From DAIODI01 sp046349255 (lineage in GTDB: Bacteria; Pseudomonadota; Alphaproteobacteria; Rhizobiales; Aestuariivirgaceae), in the NCBI GenBank assembly GCA_046349255.1, contig JAXMCR010000003.1:558001-622000 (forward strand): DNA of 64,000 nt. Direction: 5' to 3'. Of the stretch, positions 25,871 through 34,790 are shown piece by piece. Position 1 is the stretch's first letter. Each line of letters begins with the position of its first letter. A program made the translations under genes and the position numbers. Below the pieces are notes generated by a model. The model was not told the DNA's origin. It searched no databases and saw only the letters and a program-made list of their open reading frames with translations.

Positions 25871-26902
25871 ATGAAGCTTGTGTACACGGACGATCATCGC
25901 GGCCACGCCGGCGCGAAGGAGATGCGCTACGACGAGATGATCCCGATGTGCGAGAGCCCCGAGCGCATGGACATGATCCTCGCGGCGCTGGCGGACGCAG
26001 GCCTTACCGACGTGGTTGCTCCCGACTGTTTCCCCATCGAGGCGGCCCATCGCGTGCACGACCCCCATTTCGTGCGCTTCCTCGAGGTCTGCTGGCCTTT
26101 GTGGGAGAAGGAGTTCGGGCCGAAGGGGTTCGCCACCGCCTACACCTTCGGCATGCGCGGCATGGGACAGACGCCGAACGCGTCCGTACACTCCATGCTC
26201 TCGTGCTACACGTTCGATGTCTGCGTGCCGTTCGTCGCGGGCACCTGGAAAGCGATCCGCTCGGCGATGGACGTGGCGCTCGCCGGCGCCGATCGCATTC
26301 GGAAAGGTGATCGCGCGGTGTTCTCATTATGCCGCCCGCCGGGGCATCACGCCTCGGGAGATCTCGCCGGGGGCTACTGCTACCTGAACAACGCCGCCAT
26401 TGCCGCGCAGTGGCACCTGGACCACGGGGCGCAGCGCGTCGCGATGCTCGATGTCGACTACCACCACGGCAATGGAACGCAGCGCATCTTCTACGACCGC
26501 GGCGACGTGCTGTTCGTCTCTCTGCACTGCCGGCCGGAGGACGAGTACCCGTTCCTGATGGGGTATGCCGCAGAGACCGGCGCCGGGTCGGGCGAGGGAT
26601 TCACCGTGAACCTTCCGATGCCGCGAGGTACCGCGTGGGACGTTTACGGCGACGCGCTGATGCAGGCGGTCCGCCGCGTTAAGGCGTATGCGCCGGACGT
26701 CCTCGTCGTCTCGCTGGGCGTCGATACGTACAAGGACGATCCGGTCGGCGGTTTCCGTCTGCAGACGGAGGACTATCCGAGGATCGGGAGCGCGATCGCA
26801 TCGCTGAAGCTCCCGACGCAGTTCGTCATGGAAGGCGGGTACGCCATGGCGGCGCTCGGAGCGAACGTCGCCAGCGTGATCACCGGCTTCCTCAACGTAT
26901 GA
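25871..26902 (+). CDS. Acetylpolyamine amidohydrolase (histone deacetylase superfamily)
   Basis: A 343-residue zinc hydrolase that should remove acetyl or acyl groups from acetylated polyamines. All active-site residues are visible: the His159-His160 pair in RPPGHHASG, zinc ligands Asp196 and His198 in DVDYHHGNG, Asp285 in GVDTYKDDP, and the transition-state Tyr324 in MEGGYAM. These match the Mycoplana ramosa enzyme numbering (recalled) shifted by one. Length also fits. It is encoded among polyamine-transport genes, which supports the substrate class. Its gene is divergent from the second binding-protein gene and 16 bases before the SDR gene, which it probably leads. Confidence 0.92.
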   Translation: MKLVYTDDHRGHAGAKEMRYDEMIPMCESPERMDMILAALADAGLTDVVAPDCFPIEAAHRVHDPHFVRFLEVCWPLWEKEFGPKGFATAYTFGMRGMGQTPNASVHSMLSCYTFDVCVPFVAGTWKAIRSAMDVALAGADRIRKGDRAVFSLCRPPGHHASGDLAGGYCYLNNAAIAAQWHLDHGAQRVAMLDVDYHHGNGTQRIFYDRGDVLFVSLHCRPEDEYPFLMGYAAETGAGSGEGFTVNLPMPRGTAWDVYGDALMQAVRRVKAYAPDVLVVSLGVDTYKDDPVGGFRLQTEDYPRIGSAIASLKLPTQFVMEGGYAMAALGANVASVITGFLNV

Positions 26903-26918
26903 GAGGGGATGAAGCGCC

Positions 26919-27746
26919 ATGGGTTTTCTGACAGGCCGAACCGCCGTCATCACCGGGGGCCTCACGGGGCAGGGGCTCGCCATCGCCGAGGCGCTGGCGG
27001 CCGAGGGCGCGAACGTCGCGGCCGGCTCCTTCATCGGCGAAGCCGCCGGCCGGCTGGGCGATGCCGCCGCCTACCCGGACGACTCCGAGATCGAACGAGC
27101 GCGCAAGGCAATCTCCCGGCATGGCACGAAGGTGCACGTGGGCCACCTCGACGTGCGTGCGCTTCCGGTGGTGCGCGCCTTCCTCGCGAAGGCGGAGCAG
27201 CAGCTGGGCCCGGCCGACATTCTGGTGAACTCGGCCGGCACCACCGCCGAGCAGCCGGTGGTCGGTCACTCCGATGCACTCTGGGAAAAGATCATCGACA
27301 CCAACCTCACCGGCGCGTTCCGCATGACGCGCGAACTCCTGCCCGGCATGATCGAGCGCAAGTGGGGCCGGATCATCAACATTGGCTCGACAGCCGCATC
27401 CGTCGGCTGGAAGGACAACCCAGCCTATTGCGCCTCGAAGTCGGGCCTGCTCGGCCTCACACGCTGCGTGGCGCTCGAAGGCGCCCCCCACGGCGTCACC
27501 TGCGTGATGATCTCGCCGACGTGGGTCGAGACGGAACTCATGCGCCGCAACGTTGAGCAGGTCGCGGCTCGCGATCCTTCCGGCAAGACGGCGGCTCAGT
27601 TGTTTGCGGAAATCGCCGAGGGCAATCCGCAAAAGCGGATCATTCAGCCGAACGAGATCGCGGCGACGGCCGTGTTCCTCTGCTCGAATGCCGCCAAAGG
27701 CATCACCGCGGAGAACATCCAGATCACCGGCGGTGCGCTGTGGTGA
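26919..27746 (+). CDS. SDR family oxidoreductase (polyamine locus)
   Basis: A 275-residue classical short-chain dehydrogenase. It carries VITGGLTGQGLA as the cofactor loop, NSAG, the Ser of INIGSTAAS, and the YxxxK pair in PAYCASKSG. The C-terminal VFLCSNAAKGITAENIQITGG is common in hydroxybutyrate- or ketoacyl-reductase-like members. The residues after the second strand do not clearly show NAD or NADP preference. It follows the amidohydrolase by 16 bases and likely acts in the same pathway; substrate unknown. Confidence 0.88.
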   Translation: MGFLTGRTAVITGGLTGQGLAIAEALAAEGANVAAGSFIGEAAGRLGDAAAYPDDSEIERARKAISRHGTKVHVGHLDVRALPVVRAFLAKAEQQLGPADILVNSAGTTAEQPVVGHSDALWEKIIDTNLTGAFRMTRELLPGMIERKWGRIINIGSTAASVGWKDNPAYCASKSGLLGLTRCVALEGAPHGVTCVMISPTWVETELMRRNVEQVAARDPSGKTAAQLFAEIAEGNPQKRIIQPNEIAATAVFLCSNAAKGITAENIQITGGALW

Positions 27747-27756
27747 GAGGCGGCCG

Positions 27757-28380
27757 TCAGAGTCCTGCCTTGTAGGCCTCGATCTCGCGGTCGACGTAGG
27801 TTTCGATCAGCGAAATGGCTTCGGCACTCGTTGTCCGGTCGTCGATCTTCGCGTGCCGGATCCACAGCCCGTCGATCAGCGCGGCGACCGACAGGGCGAC
27901 GCGCTCGACATTCGCTTCCCCGACAAGTGCGCGCAGATCGTGCCGAAGGTTCGACAGCACGCGGCGGTCGAACGCCCGCTGGATTCGGTCGAACTCCGCA
28001 TACTTGCCGAAATAGGCGTAGAAGCTCACCCACGCCCGCGCGATGTCACCGGTGAAGGATTCCTCGGAGAGGTTCGCCTGGATGATCGCCGATACGCGCT
28101 CGCGCGGCGAGGACGCTACGCGAAGGCTCTTGGCCATGTCGCCGAAGATCATGAACATGGACTTGCGCACGACGGCGCTGAGCAGTTCGTCCTTGCTCTT
28201 GAAGTAGTAGTTCACGATGCCGTGCGACATGCCGGCGCGCTCGCCGATGCGGGCCATCGTGGTGCCGTTGAGGCCATGTTCCAGGAAGGTCAAATACGCC
28301 GCTTCGATCAGCTCGCGACGACGGATGTCCTCGATGCTGACCTTTGCGAACGGCTTGACGGACTTGGTGCGCGAATCCAT
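27757..28380 (-). CDS. TetR family transcriptional regulator (BetI-like)
   Basis: A 207-residue repressor. The helix-turn-helix is at about residues 22-65 (RRRELIEAAYLTFLEHG, then MARIGERAGMSHGIVNYYF), in the BetI form. The C-terminal domain has WVSFYAYFGKYAEF and ALIDGLWIRHAK, as in BetI-type regulators that sense choline/betaine or related amines. It is the last gene of the six-gene minus-strand transporter operon, 8 bases after the quinone reductase gene, so it may autoregulate the operon in response to an amine; that is inference. Confidence 0.88.
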   Translation of the reverse strand: MDSRTKSVKPFAKVSIEDIRRRELIEAAYLTFLEHGLNGTTMARIGERAGMSHGIVNYYFKSKDELLSAVVRKSMFMIFGDMAKSLRVASSPRERVSAIIQANLSEESFTGDIARAWVSFYAYFGKYAEFDRIQRAFDRRVLSNLRHDLRALVGEANVERVALSVAALIDGLWIRHAKIDDRTTSAEAISLIETYVDREIEAYKAGL

Positions 28381-28388
28381 GTCGAGTC

Positions 28389-29387
28389 CTACCGCGTTGA
28401 AAGCACGATCTTGCCAGTCGCTCCACCTCGATCGAGCATGGAGTGGGCGTCGGCGATTTCGCTCAGCCCGAATTGTGCATCTAAATGAACATTCAACTTA
28501 CCGGACGCAACAAGAAAAAGGCACTCACGAATGATGGTTGCGTGTTCCACCATGCGGGAGAATAGTCCCCGCCACATGGGCGTGAGCATCATCTCATTGA
28601 TTACACTCAGATTCTGATTGTACGCCGTGAGCTCCGTATCGTCGCCGGCACCGCCCATCAGGGTCACGATCCGTCCGTAAACGGACATTGCGCGGTAGGT
28701 GCGCAGCAGGGTTTCACCGCCCACATTGTCGAGCGCTACATCGATGCCGTTGCACCAGCGGCGCACCGCTTCCACGAAATCCTCCTCACGGTACCGAATC
28801 ACGAGGTCCGCGCCGAGCCCTTCAACGAACGCCGCCTTGTTTGTCGAGCTCACCGTCGTCGCGACTTTCGCGCCTCGAAGCTTCGCAAGCTGGATCGCGA
28901 CATGGCCCGTGCCGCCCGCGCCGGCATGGATCAGCGCATGCTCGCCCCTGGCAAGCCGTGCGCGGTCATAGAGCGATTCCCATGCGGTGATTGATACGAG
29001 CGGCAATGCGGCCGCCGTCTCGAACGATAGGCCGTCCGGGATTTTCGCGAGCAGCGCGTCCGGGACGACCGAGGCTTCCGCATACGTCCCCATCGCTCCG
29101 CCGATGCCGCCGTAGCAGAAGCAGACACGGTCTCCCGGCGCTACGGAAGTCACCGCCTGCCCGACCGCCTCGACGACGCCCGCCCCGTCTTGTCCCAGCA
29201 CGAACGGATGCAGCCCCTGCACGTAGCCGCCAAGTTGACGGAAGAAGCTGTCTGCGGGATTGAGCGCGGCGGCGTGCAGCCGCACGAGCACGTCGTGTTC
29301 GCCGGCAGGCCAGGGAAGGTCGACTTCCTGCCGCTGCAACACCTCGACGCCGCCGGTTCCGGTGGCGACGATCGCATGCATCTTCAT
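28389..29387 (-). CDS. NADPH:quinone reductase-like zinc-independent MDR protein
   Basis: A 332-residue medium-chain dehydrogenase/reductase of the quinone oxidoreductase branch. The N-terminal GroES-like domain (AALNPADSFFR, PGDRVCFCYGG) lacks the catalytic zinc Cys/His set. The nucleotide-binding domain has HAGAGGTGHVAIQLAKLRGA. Such enzymes reduce quinones or enones with NADPH. It is 4 bases downstream of the second permease gene and thus part of the transporter operon, an unusual partner for an uptake system. Confidence 0.85.
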   Translation of the reverse strand: MKMHAIVATGTGGVEVLQRQEVDLPWPAGEHDVLVRLHAAALNPADSFFRQLGGYVQGLHPFVLGQDGAGVVEAVGQAVTSVAPGDRVCFCYGGIGGAMGTYAEASVVPDALLAKIPDGLSFETAAALPLVSITAWESLYDRARLARGEHALIHAGAGGTGHVAIQLAKLRGAKVATTVSSTNKAAFVEGLGADLVIRYREEDFVEAVRRWCNGIDVALDNVGGETLLRTYRAMSVYGRIVTLMGGAGDDTELTAYNQNLSVINEMMLTPMWRGLFSRMVEHATIIRECLFLVASGKLNVHLDAQFGLSEIADAHSMLDRGGATGKIVLSTR

Positions 29388-29391
29388 CGGT

Positions 29392-30243
29392 TCACCTTGT
29401 CGTCTTGCGGACCTGGCGGACGTACCAGACCATGATGATCATGAGGCAGGCGACCACCGTCGCTGCGAGGATCACGGCTGCCACGGCCAGCCGCGGCGTT
29501 CCCGCCGAGCGCAGCGACAGCCACATGAGCACCGGCAGCGTCTGCGTGTCGCGGTCGGTCAGGAACAGCGCCATCACGAACTCGTTGAGCGAAATCACGA
29601 ACGAGAACAGCGCCGAGGAGACGAGACCCGTCGACACCATCGGCAGCACGATTTCGAAGAACGTGCGGGCCGGCGGCGCGCCGAGATCGTAGGACGCTTC
29701 CACGATGCGCCGGTCGATGGTGCGGAAGGTTGCCTCCATCAGCATGAAGACGAGCGGCATCGCCCACAGCGAATGCGCGATCATGACGAGCGGACGCGAA
29801 CCGTAGACGGGCGCGCCGAAGATGGTGATGCCGCCGAACGCGATCGCGACGCCGAGACCCAGCACCACGCCCGGCATGAACAGCGGCAGGAGGATCAGGA
29901 GGTAGATCGCGTTGCGGTAGGGAAACCGGTATCGCTCGAACGCCCACGCGGCGAGCACGCCCGAGACGGTCGAGATGACCATCGTGCCGAGCGCGATGAT
30001 GATCGAGTTCTTCAACGCATCCGTCCACTGCGGGCTCGCGAAGAAGTCCTCGTACCATTTCGTCGACCAGGCGAGGATCGGGTAGCGGATCATCGCCGCG
30101 TCGTTGAACGACATCGACAGCGTGACGAGAATCGGGATCAGGATGTAGAGCGTGATGACGCCCGTGAGCGCCACGCCCGCCAGCCGAACCAACACCGGCT
30201 CGAGGCTGCGTGCCCGGCCGTCTGTGAGCGCCGCGTCAGACAT
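29392..30243 (-). CDS. Polyamine-type ABC transporter permease (PotC-like)
   Basis: A 283-residue inner-membrane permease with six predicted helices and the cytoplasmic EAA loop (EASYDLGAPPARTFFEIVLPMVSTGL) that contacts the ATPase. The N-terminal RYPILAWSTKWYEDFFASPQW segment is typical of PotC/PotI. Its start overlaps the end of the PotB-like gene by 8 bases. It forms the second half of the channel encoded by this operon. Confidence 0.9.
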   Translation of the reverse strand: MSDAALTDGRARSLEPVLVRLAGVALTGVITLYILIPILVTLSMSFNDAAMIRYPILAWSTKWYEDFFASPQWTDALKNSIIIALGTMVISTVSGVLAAWAFERYRFPYRNAIYLLILLPLFMPGVVLGLGVAIAFGGITIFGAPVYGSRPLVMIAHSLWAMPLVFMLMEATFRTIDRRIVEASYDLGAPPARTFFEIVLPMVSTGLVSSALFSFVISLNEFVMALFLTDRDTQTLPVLMWLSLRSAGTPRLAVAAVILAATVVACLMIIMVWYVRQVRKTTR

Positions 30244-31153
30244 GATACGACTGCTCCGGCTTCATGAACGAGCGCGTGAACATGATGACCACGGCGACGC
30301 CTGCCGCGAGCACCATCGCCAGCGCGCACGCCATCGGCCAGTTGTTCTTGCCGAGCATCTGCTCCTGGATGAGGAAGCCCATCGTCCACAAGGTATCGGG
30401 ACCAAGCGCGGACGGCGTCGCGTAGGTGCCCATCGCCCAGATGAAGGTCTGCGAGAACGCCACGATCAGGCCCGGGCGCGTCAGCGGAAGGAGCACCTCG
30501 GTGAAGGTGCGCACCGGCGAAGCGCCGAGGTCAGCGCTCGCCTCGAGCATCCGCTTGTCGATGCCGTCAAGGATCGAGAGCAGGATGAAGTAGCAGTAGG
30601 GCAGGGTGATGTAGACGAGACCGACGAGGGCAGCGAACTCCGTGTACATCAGGCTGAACTTGTCCTTGATCAGTCCGGAGTTCACCAGCGCGTAGCTCAG
30701 CAGCCCGTTCTTGGGGAAGAACATCCACCAGCCGAAGATGATCGAGATCTCCGAAATCAACAGCGGGCACAGCGCCAGTCCGACGAGCAGCAGGCGGCTG
30801 CCGGACGGCTTCAGCCAGGTGATCAGAGCGAACGCGTACCCGAGCAAAACAGTGATGAGGGACGCGATCAGCGACAGCTTCACGGTCGTCCAAATGGCGT
30901 TCGTGAACAGCGGGTTCGAGACGAGAGTCCAGTAATTTTGCGCCGTGAAATCAGGTACATAGAGGCGCTGGTCAACCTTGAGGTTGAAGCTCATCCGCAA
31001 CATCGACAGGGCGGGTATGCCGAAGAATATGAGCGCCAGCACCAGCGCCGGAGCCATCAGCATCCACGGCGCGAGCTTCTCATGGCGGGCGAACCGTTCC
31101 CGTGCGCGATCGACGGAGGCTTCGTCGAGCGCCGTGCCCGCCGCGACCGTCAT
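30236..31153 (-). CDS. Polyamine-type ABC transporter permease (PotB-like)
   Basis: A 305-residue inner-membrane permease with six predicted helices after a cytoplasmic N-terminus of about 30 residues. The EAA loop is visible (EASADLGASPVRTFTEVLLPLTRPGL). It overlaps the ATPase gene by 4 bases and the PotC-like gene by 8, so the three are translationally coupled. Confidence 0.9.
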   Translation of the reverse strand: MTVAAGTALDEASVDRARERFARHEKLAPWMLMAPALVLALIFFGIPALSMLRMSFNLKVDQRLYVPDFTAQNYWTLVSNPLFTNAIWTTVKLSLIASLITVLLGYAFALITWLKPSGSRLLLVGLALCPLLISEISIIFGWWMFFPKNGLLSYALVNSGLIKDKFSLMYTEFAALVGLVYITLPYCYFILLSILDGIDKRMLEASADLGASPVRTFTEVLLPLTRPGLIVAFSQTFIWAMGTYATPSALGPDTLWTMGFLIQEQMLGKNNWPMACALAMVLAAGVAVVIMFTRSFMKPEQSYHV

Positions 31154-32202
31154 CGGAACACCTTCATGTCGGCGTCCTCCCAGCCGAGCAGCACGCTGTC
31201 GCCGACGGCGAACTGCGCCTGGCCCGGCACGTCGCAGAAGAGTTCGGCCGAGCCCGCTTTCAGGTGATGGCGGTAGAAGTCGCCGAGGAACTCGAGGAAG
31301 TGCAGTTCTGCCTTCAGCGTGTTCGGCGCCTTCGCCGCCGCCTTGCCGATGAGGAAACGCGACGGCCGCACGTAGATGCGCCAGGGGCCCTGGCCGAGGG
31401 GCGTCGCGAGCTTCAGCTCCAAGGGTTGCCCGGAAGCATCGCGAACCTTGCCGTCGTCCACCTCGACCGCAAAGCAGCAGCTTTCGCCGATGAAGGTGTA
31501 GACGAACTCGTTCGCCGGCTCGTTGTAGATTTCTTCCGGCGGGCCGATCTGTTCGATCTTGCCCGCCCGCATGACGGCGACGCGGTCCGACATCGCCATC
31601 GCCTCGCCCTGGTCGTGCGTGACGTAGATGGCGCTGAAGCCGATCTCCTCGTGCAGCCGCTTGATCTCTGCGCGCAACTGGATGCGCAGCGCGAGGTCGA
31701 GCGCCGACAGCGGTTCGTCGAACAGGAGCACGGCCGGCCGCACGGCGATTGAGCGGGCGAGCGCCACGCGCTGCTTCTGGCCGCCGGAAAGCTGGTGCGG
31801 ATAGCGGTCGTCGAAACCGTTGAGGCGAACGACGTCGAGCGACTGCCGCACGCGCTCCGGGATGTCACCTTTCGCCATGCCGTGCATCCGCAGGCCGTAC
31901 GCGACGTTCTCGGCCACCGTCTTGTGCGGGAACAGAGCCCCCGATTGGAAGATCGTCGCCGTATCGCGCTGGTAGGGCGGCAAGTGGTCGATGCGCTGGC
32001 CGCTGATGCGGATCGCGCCCGCTTCCGGCGTCTCGAACCCGCCGACCAGCCGGAGCGTCGAGGTCTTGCCCGAGCCCGAAGGCCCGAGCAGCGTGACGAA
32101 CTCGCCGCGGCGGACCGCAAGCGAAACGTCGTCGACCGCGACGACGGACCCGTAGGTGCGCCGCACGCGATCGAGTTCAAGCGCGGGCGCGGCCTCGGGC
32201 AT
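31150..32202 (-). CDS. Polyamine-type ABC transporter ATP-binding protein (PotA-like)
   Basis: A 350-residue ATPase. Walker A is GPSGSGKTS, the ABC signature LSGGQKQRVALARS, Walker B LLFDEPLSALD, and the H-loop YVTHDQGEAMAMSDRVAVM. A C-terminal TOBE-type regulatory domain covers about residues 245-345. It energises the two permeases that follow. Spacing to the upstream binding-protein gene is about 50 bases. Confidence 0.93.
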   Translation of the reverse strand: MPEAAPALELDRVRRTYGSVVAVDDVSLAVRRGEFVTLLGPSGSGKTSTLRLVGGFETPEAGAIRISGQRIDHLPPYQRDTATIFQSGALFPHKTVAENVAYGLRMHGMAKGDIPERVRQSLDVVRLNGFDDRYPHQLSGGQKQRVALARSIAVRPAVLLFDEPLSALDLALRIQLRAEIKRLHEEIGFSAIYVTHDQGEAMAMSDRVAVMRAGKIEQIGPPEEIYNEPANEFVYTFIGESCCFAVEVDDGKVRDASGQPLELKLATPLGQGPWRIYVRPSRFLIGKAAAKAPNTLKAELHFLEFLGDFYRHHLKAGSAELFCDVPGQAQFAVGDSVLLGWEDADMKVFR

Positions 32203-32253
32203 CGTCCTCTCTCGTCGCTCGACGGCTAACGCACACGATCCGTGTACGGATCA

Positions 32254-33381
32254 TCAGCCCGCGGTGGTCTTGGCGACCGTCTTCTTCATCCGGTCGTCGT
32301 AGGCCTGGTAGTTGGCGTTGATCTTGTCCCAGCCGTCCATGGTGATGATCTGGAACATCTTGTGGTAGTCCTCGTTGGACTTCGGATATCCCGAACCCCA
32401 CTGCGGCGGCACCGCCACGTCCTTCCTCGCCATGAAGATCAGCGAATTGGCGAGGAACGCGTCCTGCGCCTCCTTCGACAGGAGGTAGTTCAGGAACAAG
32501 TCGGCGAGGTCGTTATGCTTCGTCCCGCGCACCTTGAAGTACCAGTCGGCCCAGGCGGAAGCGCCTTCCTGCGGCACGGCGATCACGTACTCGTCGGGCT
32601 GCTGCTGCATGAAGGTGTAGGCGTCCGACGAATAGCTCATCGCCGCGTCGGCGTCCTCCTGGGTCAGGATGTTCGCCTGGCTCGCGCCGTCCTGGTACCA
32701 CTTGGCGACCTTGAGCTGGTCGAGCTTCTCGAACAGCGGCTCGGCCGTCTTCATGTCGTACATCTCGTCGAGGCCGGGGTAGGTCTTGTCCATCACCGCC
32801 GGCACCGAGAGCGTCCACCACCAGGCGGCGGAGTCGGCCGTCACCTTGCCGGCCAGCCGGTCGTCCCACAGCAGGCTCCAGGTGTTCGGCTCGATGCCGA
32901 GCTTCTTGCGGATGAGCAGCATGCAGGTGCCACCGCCAAACGGCACGCCGTACTCCTTCGCGCGATCGGGGCGCACCTCGTAGAACCAGGGGTAGACCGC
33001 CTCGAGGTTCGGCACCTTCGACTTGTCGGTCTTCATGTAGAGGTTTGCGGCAAGGCCGGCGGACGAGATGTATTCCTCGGCCACCGTCACGTCGAACGGC
33101 GGGTTGTCGGCGGGCGCCGCCTGGATCTGGCTGACGATCTGGTCCCAGCCGCCCACCGTTTCGGCCTTCGTGCCGTACTTGGCGTTGAACGGCTCGATGA
33201 TGTGCTTGCGGAACACCTGCTCGTAGTTGCCCGACCACGACACGGCGATCATGCTCTCGCCGGTGAACGCCGCCTTGGCCGATGACACCGGCGCGCGACC
33301 GACGATGGCCGGAGCGCCCAGGATGGCAGCGCCCGCAGCGGCGGATTTGAGGAACGTACGGCGTGTCGTCTTGCCCGTCAT
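32254..33381 (-). CDS. Polyamine-type ABC transporter substrate-binding protein (copy 1)
   Basis: A 375-residue periplasmic binding protein of the PotD family. The twin-arginine signal TRRTFLKSAAAGAAI is followed by SWSGNYEQ and KAETVGGWDQIVSQIQAAP. The ATG at 33381 was chosen because it precedes the signal directly. It is the first gene of the operon SBP-ATPase-permease-permease-reductase-TetR. Its close relative at 24686-25792 is more than half identical by eye. The true ligand may be a polyamine, an acylated polyamine or a similar cation. Confidence 0.9.
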   Translation of the reverse strand: MTGKTTRRTFLKSAAAGAAILGAPAIVGRAPVSSAKAAFTGESMIAVSWSGNYEQVFRKHIIEPFNAKYGTKAETVGGWDQIVSQIQAAPADNPPFDVTVAEEYISSAGLAANLYMKTDKSKVPNLEAVYPWFYEVRPDRAKEYGVPFGGGTCMLLIRKKLGIEPNTWSLLWDDRLAGKVTADSAAWWWTLSVPAVMDKTYPGLDEMYDMKTAEPLFEKLDQLKVAKWYQDGASQANILTQEDADAAMSYSSDAYTFMQQQPDEYVIAVPQEGASAWADWYFKVRGTKHNDLADLFLNYLLSKEAQDAFLANSLIFMARKDVAVPPQWGSGYPKSNEDYHKMFQIITMDGWDKINANYQAYDDRMKKTVAKTTAG

Positions 33382-33519
33382 GAAGTTTCTCCCTTGCGAC
33401 GGCAGTCGCCGCTGCCGCCTTGTTGTGATGGGTGGCATCTAACGTCTTTCGACAACGAAGCGTCAAGGCGCATCGAACCCGGTCTTGCCAAGAGAACGTG
33501 AGCCGGAAAGGATGGCTTT

Positions 33520-34281
33520 ATGGTGATCCCGTCGAACTGGTACGAGACCCACGCCGTGGGTGACGGAATTTCGCTGATCCGGGAGACCTGGGTCTCGCCC
33601 TGGATGCGCTGCAACATCTGGCACGTCCGGGGGCGGGACCGCGACCTCCTGATCGACAGCGGCATGGGCCTGCGCCCCCTGAAGGCCGAGGTCGCTGCGC
33701 TCGCAGAGCGCCCGGTGGCGCTCGTATCCTCGCACGCACATTTCGACCACATCGGCGGCGCGTGGGAGTTCGACACGAGGCTCGGCCACCGGTGCGAGGC
33801 GGACATCCACACTCAACCCGGCCTCGACAACACCTGCGCCCGCGCCTGGCTCGGTGGCGAGTTGCTGAAGGCGCTGCCGCACGCGGGCTACGAGCTATCG
33901 ACGTTCGCGATCCGCCCGGCGCCGCTCACCGGCTACCTGGACGAGGGCGACCGCCTGGACCTCGGTGACCGGTCGTTCCAGGTTTTCCACCTGCCGGGAC
34001 ATTCCCCCGGCTCGATCGCGCTCTACGAGGAGAACACCCGGACGCTGTTTTCGGGCGACGTGATCTATGACGGCGCCTTGATCGACAACGCCTGGCATTC
34101 CAACGCCGACGCCTACCGCGCCTCGCTCGAACGGCTCCGGTCGCTGCCGGTCGAGGTGGTCCACGCCGGCCACGAAGGCTCGTTCGGACGGGAGCGGCTG
34201 CTTGCCCTGATCGACACCTACCTCGCCGGCGGCAACCGGCTGACCGACGTCTCGGCCTTCCTCGCCCGCCACGAGAGCTAA
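33520..34281 (+). CDS. MBL fold metallo-hydrolase
   Basis: A 253-residue metallo-beta-lactamase-fold protein. The metal-binding motif is SSHAHFDHIGG (HxHxDH), followed by LPGHSPGSIALYEENTRTLFSGD and the late HAGHEGSFG. RBS GAAAGGA stands about eight bases before the ATG. The fold covers thioesterases, lactonases and arylsulfatases, and the substrate is unclear; lactonase activity would fit the following operon but is speculation. It is divergent from the binding-protein gene with a 138-base gap. Confidence 0.87.
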   Translation: MVIPSNWYETHAVGDGISLIRETWVSPWMRCNIWHVRGRDRDLLIDSGMGLRPLKAEVAALAERPVALVSSHAHFDHIGGAWEFDTRLGHRCEADIHTQPGLDNTCARAWLGGELLKALPHAGYELSTFAIRPAPLTGYLDEGDRLDLGDRSFQVFHLPGHSPGSIALYEENTRTLFSGDVIYDGALIDNAWHSNADAYRASLERLRSLPVEVVHAGHEGSFGRERLLALIDTYLAGGNRLTDVSAFLARHES

Positions 34282-34382
34282 AGCGCCGCTTGAGTTTTAT
34301 TCGCGGATGGTGCGCGCGGATTGACTTCCGGCACGCCGCCGGCGAGTCTAGCTTTCGTCAAGACACGATTGGGTGAGGGTTG

Positions 34383-34790
34383 ATGTCGACTGTTCCGTCC
34401 CGTGCCGATGCCGAACACGATCCGCGGGTGAAGGCCGTTTTCGACGATATTCGCGCCACCCGGAAAAGCGATTTCATCAACAACTTCTGGCTCTACCTCG
34501 CGTTCGATCCCGCGCTGCTCGAAGAGACCTGGTACAGCGTGAAATCGGTGATGGCGGTGCCCTCGGCGCTCGATCCGCTGACCAAGGAACTCGTTTACAT
34601 CGCCGTGTCGATCACCAATTCCTGCTCTTACTGCATCCATTCCCACACGGCGGCGGCACGCGCCAAGGGGATGACGGACGAGATGTATGCGGATCTTCTG
34701 CGCGTTGTCTCGACGGCCGGGCGCACAAACCAGCTCGTGACCGGCATGCAGGTTCCGGTCGACAAGGTGTTCGACGCAAACGCCACATGA
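34383..34790 (+). CDS. Carboxymuconolactone decarboxylase/AhpD-like protein
   Basis: A 135-residue protein with the AhpD-like core: TKELVYIAVSITNSCSYCIHSH holds the redox CxxC and the following His (cut: ITNSCSYCIHSHTAAARAKG). These all-helical proteins act as peroxidase partners or as lactone decarboxylases. A GTGAGGG RBS precedes the ATG at 34383. Its stop overlaps the start of the permease gene (ATGA), so it leads the sugar-type ABC operon. Why a CMD protein belongs there is not known. Confidence 0.87.
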   Translation: MSTVPSRADAEHDPRVKAVFDDIRATRKSDFINNFWLYLAFDPALLEETWYSVKSVMAVPSALDPLTKELVYIAVSITNSCSYCIHSHTAAARAKGMTDEMYADLLRVVSTAGRTNQLVTGMQVPVDKVFDANAT

